Positions 43,606-56,525 of a DNA stretch of 64,000 bases are shown piece after piece. Source of the DNA: Lagopus muta (Eukaryota; Chordata; Aves; Galliformes; Phasianidae); assembly GCF_023343835.1 (NCBI RefSeq), contig NC_064434.1, positions 9,281,505 through 9,345,504 of the forward strand. Reading direction: 5' to 3'. How positions within the stretch are numbered: position 1 is the stretch's first letter; the number at the start of each line of letters is the position of its first letter. The position numbers and the translations under genes are program-made. The notes under the pieces were generated by a model that saw nothing but the letters and a program-made list of their open reading frames with translations, was not told the DNA's origin and ran no database searches.

Positions 43606-45683
43606 CCCACATATGTCTTATGAATTCTCACTCTTGGTTCATTTGGCATTTAATTACTAAGGCTATTCTTTTTCCATTTGCTGCATAGCAAAAAGCAAGG
43701 ATGGTCTGGAGAAATGAAGGTCACAGCTGAGTAGCAGATATCTTTACAGTTCAAAAGCTTGACAGGGGTGATGATGGAAGGGTGAGGGAGATCTGTACAG
43801 AATTACACCACTTTCCCTCATCCAACCCTGAGGTTATCACTCAGAGTAGCATTACCTCTCCCTTTGCCTCCTGGGAGAAGCACCTCTTCCAGGAGGTATC
43901 ATGTCTGCATTGGGGTGAGCAGCCCTGAAACACAGACCAAAGTGAGCACCAAGAGAAAATTGCTGCCTCTACACACAGTCCCAGTGGCCCACTGCCAAGA
44001 GCAAGGAGTCCCTCAAAAATCTTCAATAAGGCATTAAAGAGATGGAAGATCTAGGATGTTTCTACACGTCAGGTTCTCCACATTACATGATCAAAAGGGG
44101 GAAGATAAATCTCCCTCCACAACATCCATGCAGAGCACAGTTGCCTCCCAGGCACTCCTTTGATGAGAAAGTCAGCTCTTATGAGGCTGAACGTTGCCAG
44201 TGGCTGGGAAGAAAATAATACAGAAGCCCAGTAAGATGTCCTTGCCTTCCAGCTGGCTTTATAGCAGCCATGGCTGCTGGAGGAGAGATGAGGGTTTGTA
44301 GATTAAAGTAAATTCTTCTTACTCAAGGTAACAGAGAAATGGAGAGAAAATATGGACAGTTCTTGAGCTTCAAAGAGTTTGTTTCCATCCCATCCTTTTT
44401 AGTTTAAATGTCATTTCCTGCAAAAATTCCTGTAGTCTCAGGAGGAAGGGAGATTGAAATGACATTCAGGTGAATCCCTCACATCAGGAGGACAACCTGG
44501 AGTTCACTCAGCCATGGTTCTGTGACAGTGAGTCTCCCAGCCAAGCCACTCAGGCCTGAGGAAGGTCCTGTAGATGGAAGAAAAAGAAGTGTTCTGGTAT
44601 GAAACTCAGGCTGTGGTCACTCCAGCTGCCCCTATGCCACCCTGAGCTCTTTCAGCTGGCAAACAGCTTATGCAGCCTCCAGGCAAAGAATGTAAAACAA
44701 GGCAGAAAATCAATCAGTCCCATCTGAGGATGGATACAGTTGTCTTCATTTTCCTCTTCCCTTCTGCTGCGGTCAACACAACCTAACAGAGCACCTGTAT
44801 TTGCAATGCATTGTTCCCAGATACTGACTGAGTACAGTATAAACCAAATATTGGAGCAGCACTGCTCCATGGCAGAGCATGTTTAATGGGGCATAGTGAC
44901 AGGTCAGAGTGATGACAAGTCCCTGTTGAGACTGCAAGGAGTCATTCCAGTTGGCAAAAGCTGGAGCTAATAGAAAATCAGGAAAGCACTGCAGAGGCTG
45001 AGCTGTACTGGAGGGTCACTGAATGGAGACATCACTTCTGCTCCAAGTCCTGCAGCCACGGCCACCAGGCACAAAGCCTACCAGCCTGGCAGCACCTTCC
45101 TTCCCTTCCTTCTGCGCTCAGCCTGCAGTGGCGGCTGGTCTGGCTCAGGCGCGGGGCTCACTGCAATATTTGCAACCAGACACCACAGTCATGTTTGCAT
45201 GGCTCTCAGGTTAGACAACAAATACATCCCAGCTGAAGAGAGGTTTTCCTTCCTGTCTGTCTGGCTATGTACACTAGCAAAGGAAAGCTTAACTGGGACT
45301 TTACGGATCTTCATTTTTCTGTTATGCTTGCCCTATCACTAGCTCCATTGCTAAACTGAAAACCGAGGCATTTCTTGTGGCATCCAAGCTGCAAATTGGA
45401 ATGTCAAGGAAAATGAAGACTTGTAGGGTTGTAATTCCCCATGAGAAAAGAGGGGCTGCTTCTATAAAACACTTCTGTCAGCTGCTTGGAAAGCTTTTCA
45501 GCAGGTTCAGCCTCTAAAGCTGGCAATGACTGAAATCCAAAATTGGAAAAAATGGGTATCAGCCTGTGCTTAAAGGGCTACTTTGGTCCCAGTCAATAAT
45601 AGTAATGGAGAGGCAGCAAGTATCCCATACGTAATTCCATCAGCTATCGCACACACAGGGTGAAATCCCACCACAGACCCTGA
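43606..45683. other. Intergenic, nothing recognised
   Basis: Unique sequence. No coding exon, RNA gene or repeat that I can support. Confidence 0.5.
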
Positions 45684-46465
45684 GATCACAGAATCATAGA
45701 ATGGCTTAGGTTGGAGGGGATCTTAAAGACCACCCAGTTCCAACCTCCTGCTGTGGGCTGGTTGCCTCCCACCAGCTCAGGCTGCCCAGGGCCCATCCAA
45801 CCTGGCCTTGAGCCCCTCCAGGGATGGGGCACTCTTAGCTTCTCTGGGCAGCTGTGCCAGTGCCTCAAAACCCTTTGAGTAAAAAATTTCTTCTTAACAT
45901 CTAGCCTAAATTTCCCATCTTTTAGTTTAAAGCCATTCCCCCTTGTCTTGTCACTATCAGACCACGGAGAAAATCAATCCTCTTTCTTCAAGTACTGGAA
46001 GGCCAACATGAGGTGCCTTTGGAGCCTTCTCCAAGCTATACAAGCCCAAATTCCTCAACCTATCTTCACAGGAGAGGTATTTCAGTCCTTTGATGATTTT
46101 CATGGACCTGCTCCAACAACTCTACATTTTCTTGTGCTGGGTGCCCCAGGCCTGGACGCAGGACTTCAGATGGTGCCTCATGAGGGCAGAGTAGAGGGGA
46201 ACAGTCCTGTCCCTCTCCCTGCTGCCATCCCTCTGTTGATGCAGTCCAGGATACTGTTGGCCTTCTGGGCTGCAAGCAGGTACTGCTGGTTCATGTCCAG
46301 CTTTTCATTCATCAGGACCCCCACATCCTGCTTCACACTGCTGCTCTCAAATTTTTCTCTCACCCTGTACTCATACCTGGGATTGCCTTGACTCGAGTAC
46401 AACACTTTGAGATCCCTGCCCATGGCAAGCTGCAGGTCAGCCCTTGGCATCAACACTTAGCACTG
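45684..46465 (-). mobile_element. CR1 3' fragment, decayed
   Basis: Inverted tail (cacagaatcatagaatggct), 3' UTR, and reverse-strand ORF2 end with frameshifts (QQYLLAAQKANSILDCINRG at about 46178-46456 is the CR1 [11 protein letters not shown] block). Confidence 0.82.
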
Positions 46466-47329
46466 AATGTCCTACTTTCTCTCAAGGAGTACTCAGGGCT
46501 CAGCACCTATCTGGTTCAATACACACAGAGAGCGGAAATCCTAAATGAGTGGCCAGATTCACCTTCCCTACTCAGGTAGGGTAACAGCACTGAGCAAAGG
46601 GACAGAATGTGTCCTCAAGGTCCCAAAGAAGCCACAGGTTGTGGCAGAAGAGGCTGCACTGGCTCTACTCGCTGTTTCTTCCCTCCTCTTGCAACTTCAG
46701 TCATGCAGCGTTCCCCAGATATAAGTCCGTACCTTTTCACCTTCAGAGCTGGCCTATTTCTGCTCTCTGGCATTCAGAAATAAGCCTCGCTCCCTCCCAG
46801 GAAGGAGTCACACTATAAATATCTCCGTGCAAGTTTCCTGAGTCCAGACATTTCTCACAGCACAGTGCTGCTGCTCTTCCAGCACCAGTAAGCATGGCTG
46901 CTTTCTGCAGTGCCTTTAAAAATGTCATTGAGCAGCCACAGCCCTGCTGAGAAGAAATGGAGACTCATTCAGGAGCTGCAGCCATGGTGGCACAACCAAA
47001 TTTTGCCTTCAGGAAAAAGAAAAGCTAAGGGTGACACATGGAAAGTGAGAGACATGTGGGTCCCATGCAGTATCATGGAGCAGGGAGGTAAGAACAAGCC
47101 TGGGTGCTGCTGGTGGTGGCCCTCAGCCTGCAGTCAAAAAGTGGCACTGCAATAGAAATACAAATCCTATAGTGGAGACATGGGGATGCAGAGGTAAACG
47201 TATAGTAGCTGAACCCATGTGGGAGGGAAACAAGCTAACTGGTGGGTGGGACGGCATCTTCACACTCTGAGCTATCTCAGCAATTTCTACATGACCTCCT
47301 TGCCCCCTGAAAGGAAAAACCTTTCCAAT
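46466..47329. other. Intergenic, one TATA-like element
   Basis: ctataaata at 46813-46821 is a good TATA-like element, followed 80-100 bp downstream by a short ATG frame of under 20 codons (from about 46894). Without a splice partner or longer frame I do not call a gene. Confidence 0.3.
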
Positions 47330-47460
47330 GTTTCCTTTCCAACTTAGGTGATTCTGTGATTCTACATGATGGGACTCAGGTCAGTTTGATGGTTGACTTT
47401 ATCTTGAAAGCCCTGTCTAAGCTAAATGATTCTGTGATTCTAAGAAATGCAGTAGGAAGA
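47330..47460 (+). mobile_element. Two CR1 tail traces
   Basis: Short stretches gtgattctgtgattctacat (47350) and aaatgattctgtgattctaa (47424) are plus-strand CR1 tails with little else preserved. Confidence 0.55.
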
Positions 47461-49863
47461 ACAATATGTGGTAAGGGGAAGAAAGAAGGATGCAAATCCA
47501 GTTCCTTTCCAGCTGCTTGCCTGATTCCATGGCTCTATCTCCTTTGCTTCTTATTTTATGGGTCCTGTAAGTAACATTAACTCACTCATCGAAAAAAGAA
47601 GAAATGTTTAGAGGGAGAAAAAAATCCCTTGTGAGACATCTACAAAGAAACAGGAGGAGAGGAAGGAGACCTGGGATCTCCTTAACTAAATTTGCTTATC
47701 TACAAGGGAAAAACACAAACAGGGAGAACCAGGAGTTTGCTCAGCTGCACAGAAATTATATGAGTGCAGGGCAAATCCAGTGCCAGCAGTGTCTGTGGCC
47801 AGATAAGAGAAGTGCAGAGATGCAAATAATGGTGCCACATTTTATCCAGGGCTGCTGGAATCTTGGCAGGTGGGCTACTAGTTTCAAGTGGAATGAATGG
47901 GCAGCTCACATCTTCTTGCACTGCTTGGCTGCAGACCCAGTGGTGCCCAGCTGACCATCCTCCCCTTCCACACCGATGGCTTCAGAAGGACTGCTTTTCT
48001 TCCTAGCTCTTGTACATAAGCCCAAGGTAGATTAATGGAGGTCTTCTCCTGATTCAGAGAAAGGAGGGGAACTGGCCTGAAGGCAAAGCAAGAAAATCAG
48101 TCTGCCACAGTGCTGAAGGGCTGTGCATCCTGCCCCCTGGCTCCCACCAGCTCAGATCTTGCTATCAGGCCTTCAAACCAAGCACTGAAGCTGCTAATGT
48201 GGACAAGGGACCCAGATGCATAAAGCAGCAGGTCTCAGCTTCAGTGGGTTGCCTGGCTTGTCCCTCCTGGCACGGGGAAGAGGGAAGGCTGCAGGAGGCT
48301 CTTGCAATGCAGGGCACCAGGACAGCACAGAACCAGGCATGTGCCAAAACTGAGGGGCAGAAAAGCTTGCAAAGAAGGAGGAGGAGAAGATACGGATCCT
48401 GAAAGTTTATCTCTGAAAAAAATTATTAGGTCATGCAACTTGCTTCCAGATCTGATTAAACCATGGACTTAGCTTGGAAAGCAAGCAATCCTCTGCACAC
48501 ACTTCATATTAGTTCACCCAGGAACATCCCATCCTTACACTGCTGCCTGCAGCTGGAGCAGGGAGGGAGGCACACACCTCAGAGGGCAGCACGCTTCACC
48601 ATGAGTGATTTGTTGATCTCAGAGCAAAGCTGAGTTCCTGAAAGTGTAGGAGGAATAAATGTTTTACCAGCACAGTCTAGCTCCATCAGTCCTGATCACT
48701 AATAGGTATTTGCAGACTTTAGGTGCTGTTTTCAGCTCCTCGTTTAGAACAGAAAAACAAAGCTGCCTTCCACAACTGACAACTATGGAAAATAAAAACA
48801 GCTGTTTAGGCCACAAAAACAGGCCCAGTGTGAGCACCAGCAGTGACTCAGCTCCCTCTCCTCTTCCCTGCCCTGATTTTGCCTCGCTGCTGGCAGAAGG
48901 CATTGACAAGGCACAGGCAGTGAGTGGGGCTCAGGTGTTGAGCATGGCCCCATATCCCTTGGCTGCATCTTCCCCACACACGCCCTAGGGTGCAGCTGCC
49001 CACATGGTCCTGGTTGTAACACGTCTGGAGCATGTTACATTTGTAGCAGTATTGTTCCTCACTACAAAAGCATTGTTAAACATAGGTGAGTGGGTTGGAC
49101 AGAATTAATAGTCAAGATTAATAGTCCAAGAGCTTGTCTGCTTGTGCTTACACTGCACCACAGCGATGATGGATCTCCTCTAGAGATGCTCAAGATCCCT
49201 CAAAAAGCAGGGACTGAAACATCTCCCTAGAAGTCCAGCTGGAAATTTTCCATCCATTAAGGCTGATTCACAGACCGGAGTGTCCACGGCGTACAGTTCC
49301 TCCAAGAACATTTAGGAAAGGTTAAGAATGCAGGTGCTTGCCAGCACAAGTAAGGCTTATCTTCTTTGTGAAAAAAAAAAAAAAGAGAACAGTCAGACAG
49401 GAATGACTGGGAGGTGCACAAGAAATGTGTGAATGTCAGTGACAAACACACTTTTCTCAGCACAAGGTGTGGGATTTGAATGCCTCCCACTTAAGAACTG
49501 ATTTGATCCGATAGCTCCTTTCAGTTTGTACAGGCAGGAAAAATTCGCATCCAGTGATTTAGCAATGTGCTTTTCCCATACTGGGGGAAAGCTTCTTAAC
49601 GTTGGCATGTAACAAGTGGGCACAACCCACACGATGGAGGTCAGACTTTAAGTGCAAGAAGGTAAACTGTTTGAAATACCAAAAAAAAAGGCTCAAGAGC
49701 TTTAGGGGAGATGTCAGGAAGTTCTGCAGAATGGTTGTGAAGGTTACAAATTCTGGAAGATGTAAAGCCTGCAGGTATTATGGATGAAACAATGAACCAC
49801 CAGCATAGCTGCTTGCATATGATTTTGCAGACCTATCTTTTGTCCTGACAAGTATCACCCACC
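47461..49863. other. Intergenic, nothing recognised
   Basis: Unique sequence with a poly-A run at about 49371-49384. No supported gene. Confidence 0.5.
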
Positions 49864-50397
49864 TACAATGGCTGCTCCAAAAGTAATGCCATCTATTTAT
49901 TTACTTGGAAACTACATTGGATACAAAGAGTACAATAACATCATTTGATAGAGCACATTCTTAGCTACAAAACACTGTTTTTCAACACAGTCACCACCAT
50001 TAACTGTCTATTTTCACCAGCTATGAATAAGAGCTCATAAAAATCTGCACCAGTGGAGGCAATGCATGGTTGCCCCTGCTGAAACTCACTGCCAACCACC
50101 TCACTGTGCTCACAGCCACTGTTTGGTCTCCAGAAACATTCAGCAAGTGTCGATGAATGCCAATGGGTGCCATTTTTTCCACATGGAGGGATTCAGTTCC
50201 ACACCTTTGCTTCATCCACACTTCCATGTCAGACGCCATTCTGTCAGACTGCCCCTCTGCTGCCACCTGTCCCACAGAACAACTTGTAATGGGATGTTAG
50301 TAGGAAGGTTCAACCTCTGCTGCCATATCACCAATATCCACCTCTGATGTAGTGGCCCAACATAATAGGAAGCATTACTTTCGGAGCAGCTCTTGTA
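49864..50397. mobile_element. Mariner-like MITE, 534 bp including TA ends
   Basis: The left end (TACAATGGCTGCTCCAAAAG) and the reverse complement of the right end (TACAAGAGCTGCTCCGAAAG) form inverted repeats of about 25 bp with four mismatches, with TA at both outer ends as expected for mariner/Tc1 targets. The interior (ctacaaaacactgtttttca, ctccttgtc-type spacing absent) has no intact transposase frame. It resembles the Galluhop-type mariner elements of chicken; family naming from memory, not searched. Non-autonomous. Confidence 0.8.
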
Positions 50398-51126
50398 GTT
50401 TGTAAGGCAGCCACCTGGAAATACCTAATTTAAAAATTGCTAATAAAAAAGAGCATGCACTCAAAATATCCTCTTGCCTGTGGCTGCTTCCCTGGCATTA
50501 AGAAGTACTAAGAAGATTCTCAAGCGAAGAATGTGTGGAGGAAGAATGGCTTTTCATTAAACCCAGTGGCTCAGCTGGAAAAGGCAGAGAAGCCTCCAGG
50601 CACCAAATCCCTACAAGTCTGAAATGTTGGCATTTAACTCCAAATTTAACACGGCAGTGTGAAGAGCTGAGCCCACCCAAGAGGAGGCGCTGCTGGCTGT
50701 GGGAGCCATGCAAGCTGTCAGCACGGAGCCCGGCCTTAGGCAGACCTGTGCAAAATTCCTAGCTGCGAGGCAATTACTACAGTTTGCTTCCCTTCTCACC
50801 TTTTTACTCGTATGTGTGTGTCTCTGTCTTGCCAGCACCTCCTTGTAGTTAATCCCTGGGAATGCTTCCAGGGAAACCTGCAGTCGGGGCAGTGTGAAGT
50901 ATTCAGCGACATCGCACTGATGTTCAATGGGGCATGACTGGTTTAAACTCAAAACATGTCAATTTTCCTTTTGGGATTAAGCATAGATATGTGCATGTGT
51001 TCGTCTTTCAGTGTGGCTGTACAGCTTCCATTGCTGCTGCTGTTAGATGTGCACGCCAAGCAGTGACGTTCCTCCATACCTTCATTCAGTCCTGACTGGT
51101 CTTTGAGGTCCCTTCCATTTCCCCTA
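50398..51126. other. Intergenic, nothing recognised
   Basis: No supported gene or repeat. Confidence 0.5.
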
Positions 51127-51520
51127 TTAGGACAGGCTGAGAACTGGGGCTGCTCAACCTGGAGAAGAGAAGGCTCTGGGGAGACCTGATAGTGGTCTTT
51201 CAGTATGCAAAGGGAGGCTGTAAGAAAGAACAGACTCTTCAGCGGGGTCTGTTGTGAGAGGACAAGGAGAAATGGTTTCAAACGAAAGGAGGGGAGATTT
51301 AGACAGGATATGAAGAAGAATTTTTACAATAAAGGTGGTGAAGCATTGGCACAAGTTGCTCAGAGAGGTGGTGGATGCCCCATCCCTGCAGACACTCAGG
51401 GTCAGGCTGGACGGGGCTCTGAGCACAGCTGGAGCTGTAGGTGTCCCTGCTCATTGCAGGGACTTGAATAGATGGCCTTTAAATGTCCCTTCCAACTCTA
51501 TGTCTCAATGACTCTAACCT
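51127..51520 (+). mobile_element. CR1-related 3' fragment
   Basis: Plus-strand CR1 ORF2 end and 3' UTR (caacctggagaagagaaggc, tgaagcattggcacaagttg, ggtcaggctggacggggctc) ending near a degraded tail (caactctatgtctcaatgac). Confidence 0.8.
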
Positions 51521-54144
51521 TAGCTGTTCATTTACAACACAGAAAGTCCTGGTCTGAACCTCACTTTCTTTCCGTGAGAGAAGAGCAGCTGCCACGGGGC
51601 AGGTCAGGCTGCCCCAGAGAAGACTGTGCAGCAGGACACCCCAAACTGCAGCAGGAAGAGCCCCACGCAGCAAGAACTACACGATCAAAGCTCCTTGGAT
51701 ACAGAAGCTAAAAAAAAAGAACAACAACAGCACAAAATCTTGGGAGAAGGAGAAAAGGCTCATCCAGGGCCCCCGGGGGTCCCCAGGCTTCCATCGCCCT
51801 CCCCTTCCCAGGGGAAGGAATATTATCGTGCAAATGAGCCCACCAGGAAACCCACTTTGTTTCCAAATTCCTCCCTCTGGGCCTTGAATGCGGATGAGGA
51901 TGAATGGCCTGAATGCAACGGAATAGAGCGTTTATGGTAAAATCCCACCCTCTTTGTCCCCTTTAATGGGAAGGGGATTTTACACACACTGCAGCTGGGC
52001 TCCGGATGCCGTGCATGCAGCCATGCTCACAAGCTTCCTCACCCTGATGTGGAGTGGTCGGCCCAGTTGTAGGAGTCCCACTCGTGCCTTGTCCTCCACC
52101 CTTCCAGCAGCTCAGCTCAGCGGGCTGCTAGTGCAGTTTCTATCCCTGGTGGTACAAAATCAGCAGCACAACCAAGAAAGACCTGGCTGCGTTCATGGTA
52201 CAGCTCACTATAATCTGAAAAGCGAAACTGGGCTTTTTGTCTGCATTGGAGGAATAAAATCCATGAGGGAAGTACAGTTGGTGACCAATTAGTTAATCGT
52301 CCTCAAAGTACTTTTTTTTTCTCCTCTTACTACATGGAATCTGTGTCCATTCTTTGCTGAGATGCTAAACCAGACTCGCAAGCAACTCCACGCACTGTAA
52401 GGCACGCGGAGATAAATTACATTATTGCTGCAAAACCAAGAAGCCACATAAGAAGACATGGCTTCAAATTCTGCTCCCATGTACACTCATGCAACCCCAC
52501 TGCTGTATGGGGATTGTGAGAGTTTTAAAGAAACTGGTGTTTCAGTTCAGGGCATAACGAGGGCATTACAACCCCTTCTGCCAAAACAACTCGGGATTTT
52601 CACTGACTGCTTTCCTCCACCAAAGATGACTTGCCACGTTTTGGCACACCCTACTGAGAATGCTTTCTAACTGAAGTCTCCGTGTGACATAAGGACTACT
52701 TACCAGCTGCTGTTGGTGTATTTCCACAAGGGAAGAATGGTACAGTCACAGAACCATTTCCAGGATTTGCTGCTAATGATGCGCTGCTATTGCCACGGGG
52801 CAAATTCCCCAGGGGAGCTCCTACCAGAAGAAACCCCTTTTGCAGATGCTGACCTTAGCCTGAAGAGGGTGAAGGAGAGTGCAACCTTTCCTCAGCTTGG
52901 GATGCCTGCATGGGCCTGTGGACATGGCAGAGAGCCTCTGAGTGCACACGGAGCGTGTGATGAGTTGGCTGTGGAGCTTCTTCTGGTGCCTTCACTTAAT
53001 TAATTGCTGCCTGCGTCCTGTCCTCCAGGCAGAGGACTACAGAAGACAAGCTGTGGGAGCAGGTGGACACGGGGTGGGTGACCAGAGGAACATGAGACGA
53101 AGGACCTGATGACAGCAAGGTGCGGGTCACCGGATGAAGCTGTGCGACCAGCTGAAGACAAGCTGGGATCCATAGAAACCAGTCTGCTGTTGGAATGCAA
53201 CGTGCAACTCAGCCTGTCCCAGGCTTGGGCCCCTGCTTTAGCTCACACCAAAGCCCAGCCTGGCCCTGAAGCCTGGTCACCTCAGCAGGGCTGAGTCAGG
53301 GCCAGTGGGATGAGGCACACCTTGTGTGGCTAATGGATCCCAGCTGGGATCCCGTGCCATGACCCCAACGGGTGGATTCCTACAGGACCACCTCCTCTCC
53401 CTTACAGCTCCACGAGCAGCACGGGAAGCTCACGCTCAGCTCCAGCTGAAACGTGCTTTCTTAGTTTCCTCCCCTCCAGGCAAGACGCTGTAGCCTTAAC
53501 TTGGGCAAAGTCCAATTTGAAATAATGAATGTAATTACCTCGTAGCACCTCAGTGGAAAATATTGGTAGAGCTAATTACACAGAGACGCAATGCTAAGTC
53601 ATTTCCTAGTGTTTAAAATACAAATATTAATGTTTTCTCTTTGGGGATGTTGAGAAGATGACTTATCGCTGCAGTCTAATGAGCTTGCAGGCTTTGCAGC
53701 TGTTGCAACTGGTTTAAGGCAAAGGTTCCCTGTGCCAAAGGTTCCTTTTAATATCCCTTATTGGCATTGCGTGGAACATTAGGCTGTGTAAGACCTGGCT
53801 TCAGAGCTCTCTACGATCCTTTGGAAAGGTCCCTTCCACCTCAGGACATTCTATGATGTCATTATACTACAACAGCGGCCCTTGAAACACTACAGATTGA
53901 GGGATTCAATTCTTCTTCTTTTACCAAAAGATGTTTTAGGACCAAAAAACTGATTGTAGGATTTCCCAAAGGGAAACAAAACCCCCATGTCCCTGAAAGC
54001 TGCCTGAAAAGTATTGTCAACCAGTGGAGAAAATACCAGTGCCAGCACAGGGCAAACCCACCTAGCTCACCAGCACTGGGGTGCCTTGCTGAAACTGCTC
54101 CAGCCCCACCGAGGGCAGCCCTGGAAATCACAACACCGCTTTCT
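51521..54144. other. Intergenic downstream of RHOB
   Basis: Largely unique. About 53510-53700 is AT-rich with repeated homeodomain-type cores (gtaattac, ctaattac) and may be a regulatory element. A plus-strand CR1 tail trace lies at about 53800-53862. No coding exon supported. Confidence 0.45.
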
Positions 54145-54164
54145 CTTAAGTCAGCATAGAATCT

Positions 54165-54170
54165 TTTAAT
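54165..54170 (-). terminator. RHOB: Polyadenylation signal of RHOB
   Basis: On the minus strand this reads ATTAAA, the commonest variant signal, about 1.45 kb after the RHOB stop. Cleavage is then expected at about 54145-54150. The 3' UTR contains several ATTTA-type elements (plus-strand TAAAT, for example near 54395 and 54660), in line with the known instability of RHOB mRNA. Confidence 0.55.
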
Positions 54171-55614
54171 ACTTTACATAAAAAACTGCATACACAGTTC
54201 ATAGTTTTTATGTAAACATCATATACATCTCAGTTCTCGCCATGGCAAATTCTTAAAAACAAAACAAAAAGTCTCAGTACCACCGTTAAGGGAAGGAGAG
54301 GAAGGAAACAAACAAACAGGTAAATTTGTTCTCTGAACCAGAGAAACGCAGTACTATTTTCACCTGAGTCCGCTACCCAGTGAAAATAAGTTTTAAATAA
54401 ACCTAAATTCTTTAATCTGCCCTTTAGTGTTAAAGTCTGATGTACTCAATGCGTAAGGAACAGTGTCTTCGTCTTTTTCCAAGGCAAAAGAAATACAGCG
54501 ATTTTAATTTCTCGTGCTGGTCACAATTTACAACAAGGCCCAGATGAGGTTACTGAGTAAGAATGCTTCCAACGCTGCAGTTGGATGTAGATACAAGCAC
54601 ATTGAGTATTTAAAAAAAATCCAAGTTGTGCAAAGTCATTTCATTTCAAAACAAACTTTTAAATAAATCCAAATCAATGCATTTGCAGAAGACAACACTA
54701 AATGAAGGAGCAGGCACCAAGATCATAATATGGCAGTATCACTCCATCCCCCTTGCTCACCCTGCCCCATCCATCAGGAGTGTTCAGCAAGGAGGATGGA
54801 GCAGCCCAGCTTTACTTCCCAACCCAGTGACTTCTGCAGCTGGAGACAATTCAAGGCTCGTGTCACCAGCAGGCATCAGTCATGGCAGGCAAAGCGTTCC
54901 TCTGCACAATGAAGTCCCAGCTGGGCACCCCCTCCCCACCTCACTTTAAATAAGCACCCTCTGCACTACCCCAGTTTGCACAAGACAGAAAAGTAAGATA
55001 TATACAGGCTTTGCTTGGGATGAGCCTCCACTCCCAGTCCAGGTCTTCATGGCCAACTTCGACAGCAGGTCAGGTTGAGGCCAGAACACCCACAGGAGAC
55101 GCTAGGATGCCTCAAGCAGCCAAAAGATGCAGCCTGTTCCCCAGCTTGCCTGGGGGGAGGCACATGCACACAGGAGGCAGGAGTCCCTTCGAGCATCTCA
55201 GCTCCACCACTCTCCTCTTGCAAAAGAGAGGAGGCCGCCTGGGAGCTGGGAGCCGCAGGTGGTGGGCGCAGATGAAGAGCTGGGTGCAATATTTGCTCAG
55301 TCCAGTCTCAGCAGCTTCTTGTTGAGAGTCAATCAACTTGAAGGGGCCAGTGATGGGAGAACGCTTCTCCCCACCCGATTCCCAAGACTCAGGGCATGCA
55401 ACCCTCCCCCCCCCCTCCCTCTGTCCCCACGGCTGAGCCATCACAACCCTTTTCGGCTAAGGGAGCGAGCCCCGTCCCTTAGTCCCCACCCCCATTCCCT
55501 GCCAGCCCCCAGCTGAAGGGACAGGCAGATGCTGCATACATGCATGCCCCAGCTCCTCTCCGCCTGCCAACAGGTGACCAGGCGCCGTGCCCAGCGCCGC
55601 GCTCCAGCCGCGCC

Positions 55615-56205
55615 CTATAGGACCTTGCAGCAATTGATGCAGCCGTTCTGAGTGCCGTAGCGCTTCTGCAAGGCCGCTCGGGTGGCGGTTTCAAAGACCT
55701 CCCTGACACCCTCCTTGGTCTTGGCCGAGCACTCCAGGTAGTCGTAGGCCTGGATGCGGATGGCCATGGCGCGGCCATCCTCAGTGCGCACCGGCTCCTG
55801 CTTCATGCGGGCCAGCTCGTTGCGCACGTGCTCATCGTTGCGCAGGTCTTTCTTGTTGGCCACCAGGATGATGGGGACGTTGGGACAGAAGTGCTTGACT
55901 TCGGGCACCCACTTCTCCGGGATGTTCTCCAGCGAGTCCGGGCTGTCCACTGAGAAGCACATGAGGATCACATCCGTGTCTGGGTAAGAGAGAGGGCGCA
56001 GGCGGTCGTAGTCCTCCTGGCCAGCCGTGTCCCACAGGGCCAGCTCCACCTGCTTGCCGTCCACCTCGATGTCGGCCACGTAGTTCTCAAAGACGGTGGG
56101 CACATAAACCTCAGGGAACTCGTCCTTGCTGAAGACGATGAGGAGGCAAGTCTTGCCACAGGCGCCGTCCCCCACCACCACCAGCTTCTTGCGGATGGCA
56201 GCCAT
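55615..56205 (-). CDS. RHOB: RhoB small GTPase
   Basis: 196 residues in one exon, the length and intronless structure known for RHOB. RhoB is an endosomal and plasma-membrane Rho GTPase that controls actin, receptor traffic and stress responses. Visible motifs: P-loop GDGACGKT (12-19), switch I with PTVFENY (T37), switch [13 protein letters not shown] (Q63), NKKD (117-120), the Rho insert helix (about 124-136), ECSAK (about 158-162) and the C-terminal CINCCKVL. The CAAX box CKVL and upstream Cys189/Cys192 separate RhoB (prenylated and palmitoylated) from RhoA and RhoC. All GTPase-essential residues are present. The chosen ATG (56205) begins [12 protein letters not shown] as in the family; the longer upstream frame is only GC-rich 5' UTR. 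The gene is transcribed away from the Rho-like gene at 62264. Confidence 0.98.
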   Translation of the reverse strand: MAAIRKKLVVVGDGACGKTCLLIVFSKDEFPEVYVPTVFENYVADIEVDGKQVELALWDTAGQEDYDRLRPLSYPDTDVILMCFSVDSPDSLENIPEKWVPEVKHFCPNVPIILVANKKDLRNDEHVRNELARMKQEPVRTEDGRAMAIRIQAYDYLECSAKTKEGVREVFETATRAALQKRYGTQNGCINCCKVL

Positions 56206-56525
56206 GGCCAGGCTCGCCAAGCTGGCCTTGCCGTGCAGCAGGACGATGGCAGGGCCCTCCTCCCCGCGGCCGCCGCCTCCCGCTTCTTCTCGTTTCTCAC
56301 AGGGCACCGTGGCGAGCCGGGCCCGCGCAGGCAGGCTCCCCGAACTGGTACCGCGTCTCCGTCCCCTGCTCCGGGGACACGCTTCGGCTGCCGCTCCCGC
56401 CCGGTTCAGTCCAACTCTTCGCGAGGGAACCGCCGCAGCTGCCGGCCCGACCGTAAAACAAAAAATAAACACGAGCCGCTCCGCACCCCTCCGCGCCGCC
56501 ACTGCCGCAAGCAGAACGCCGGCGC

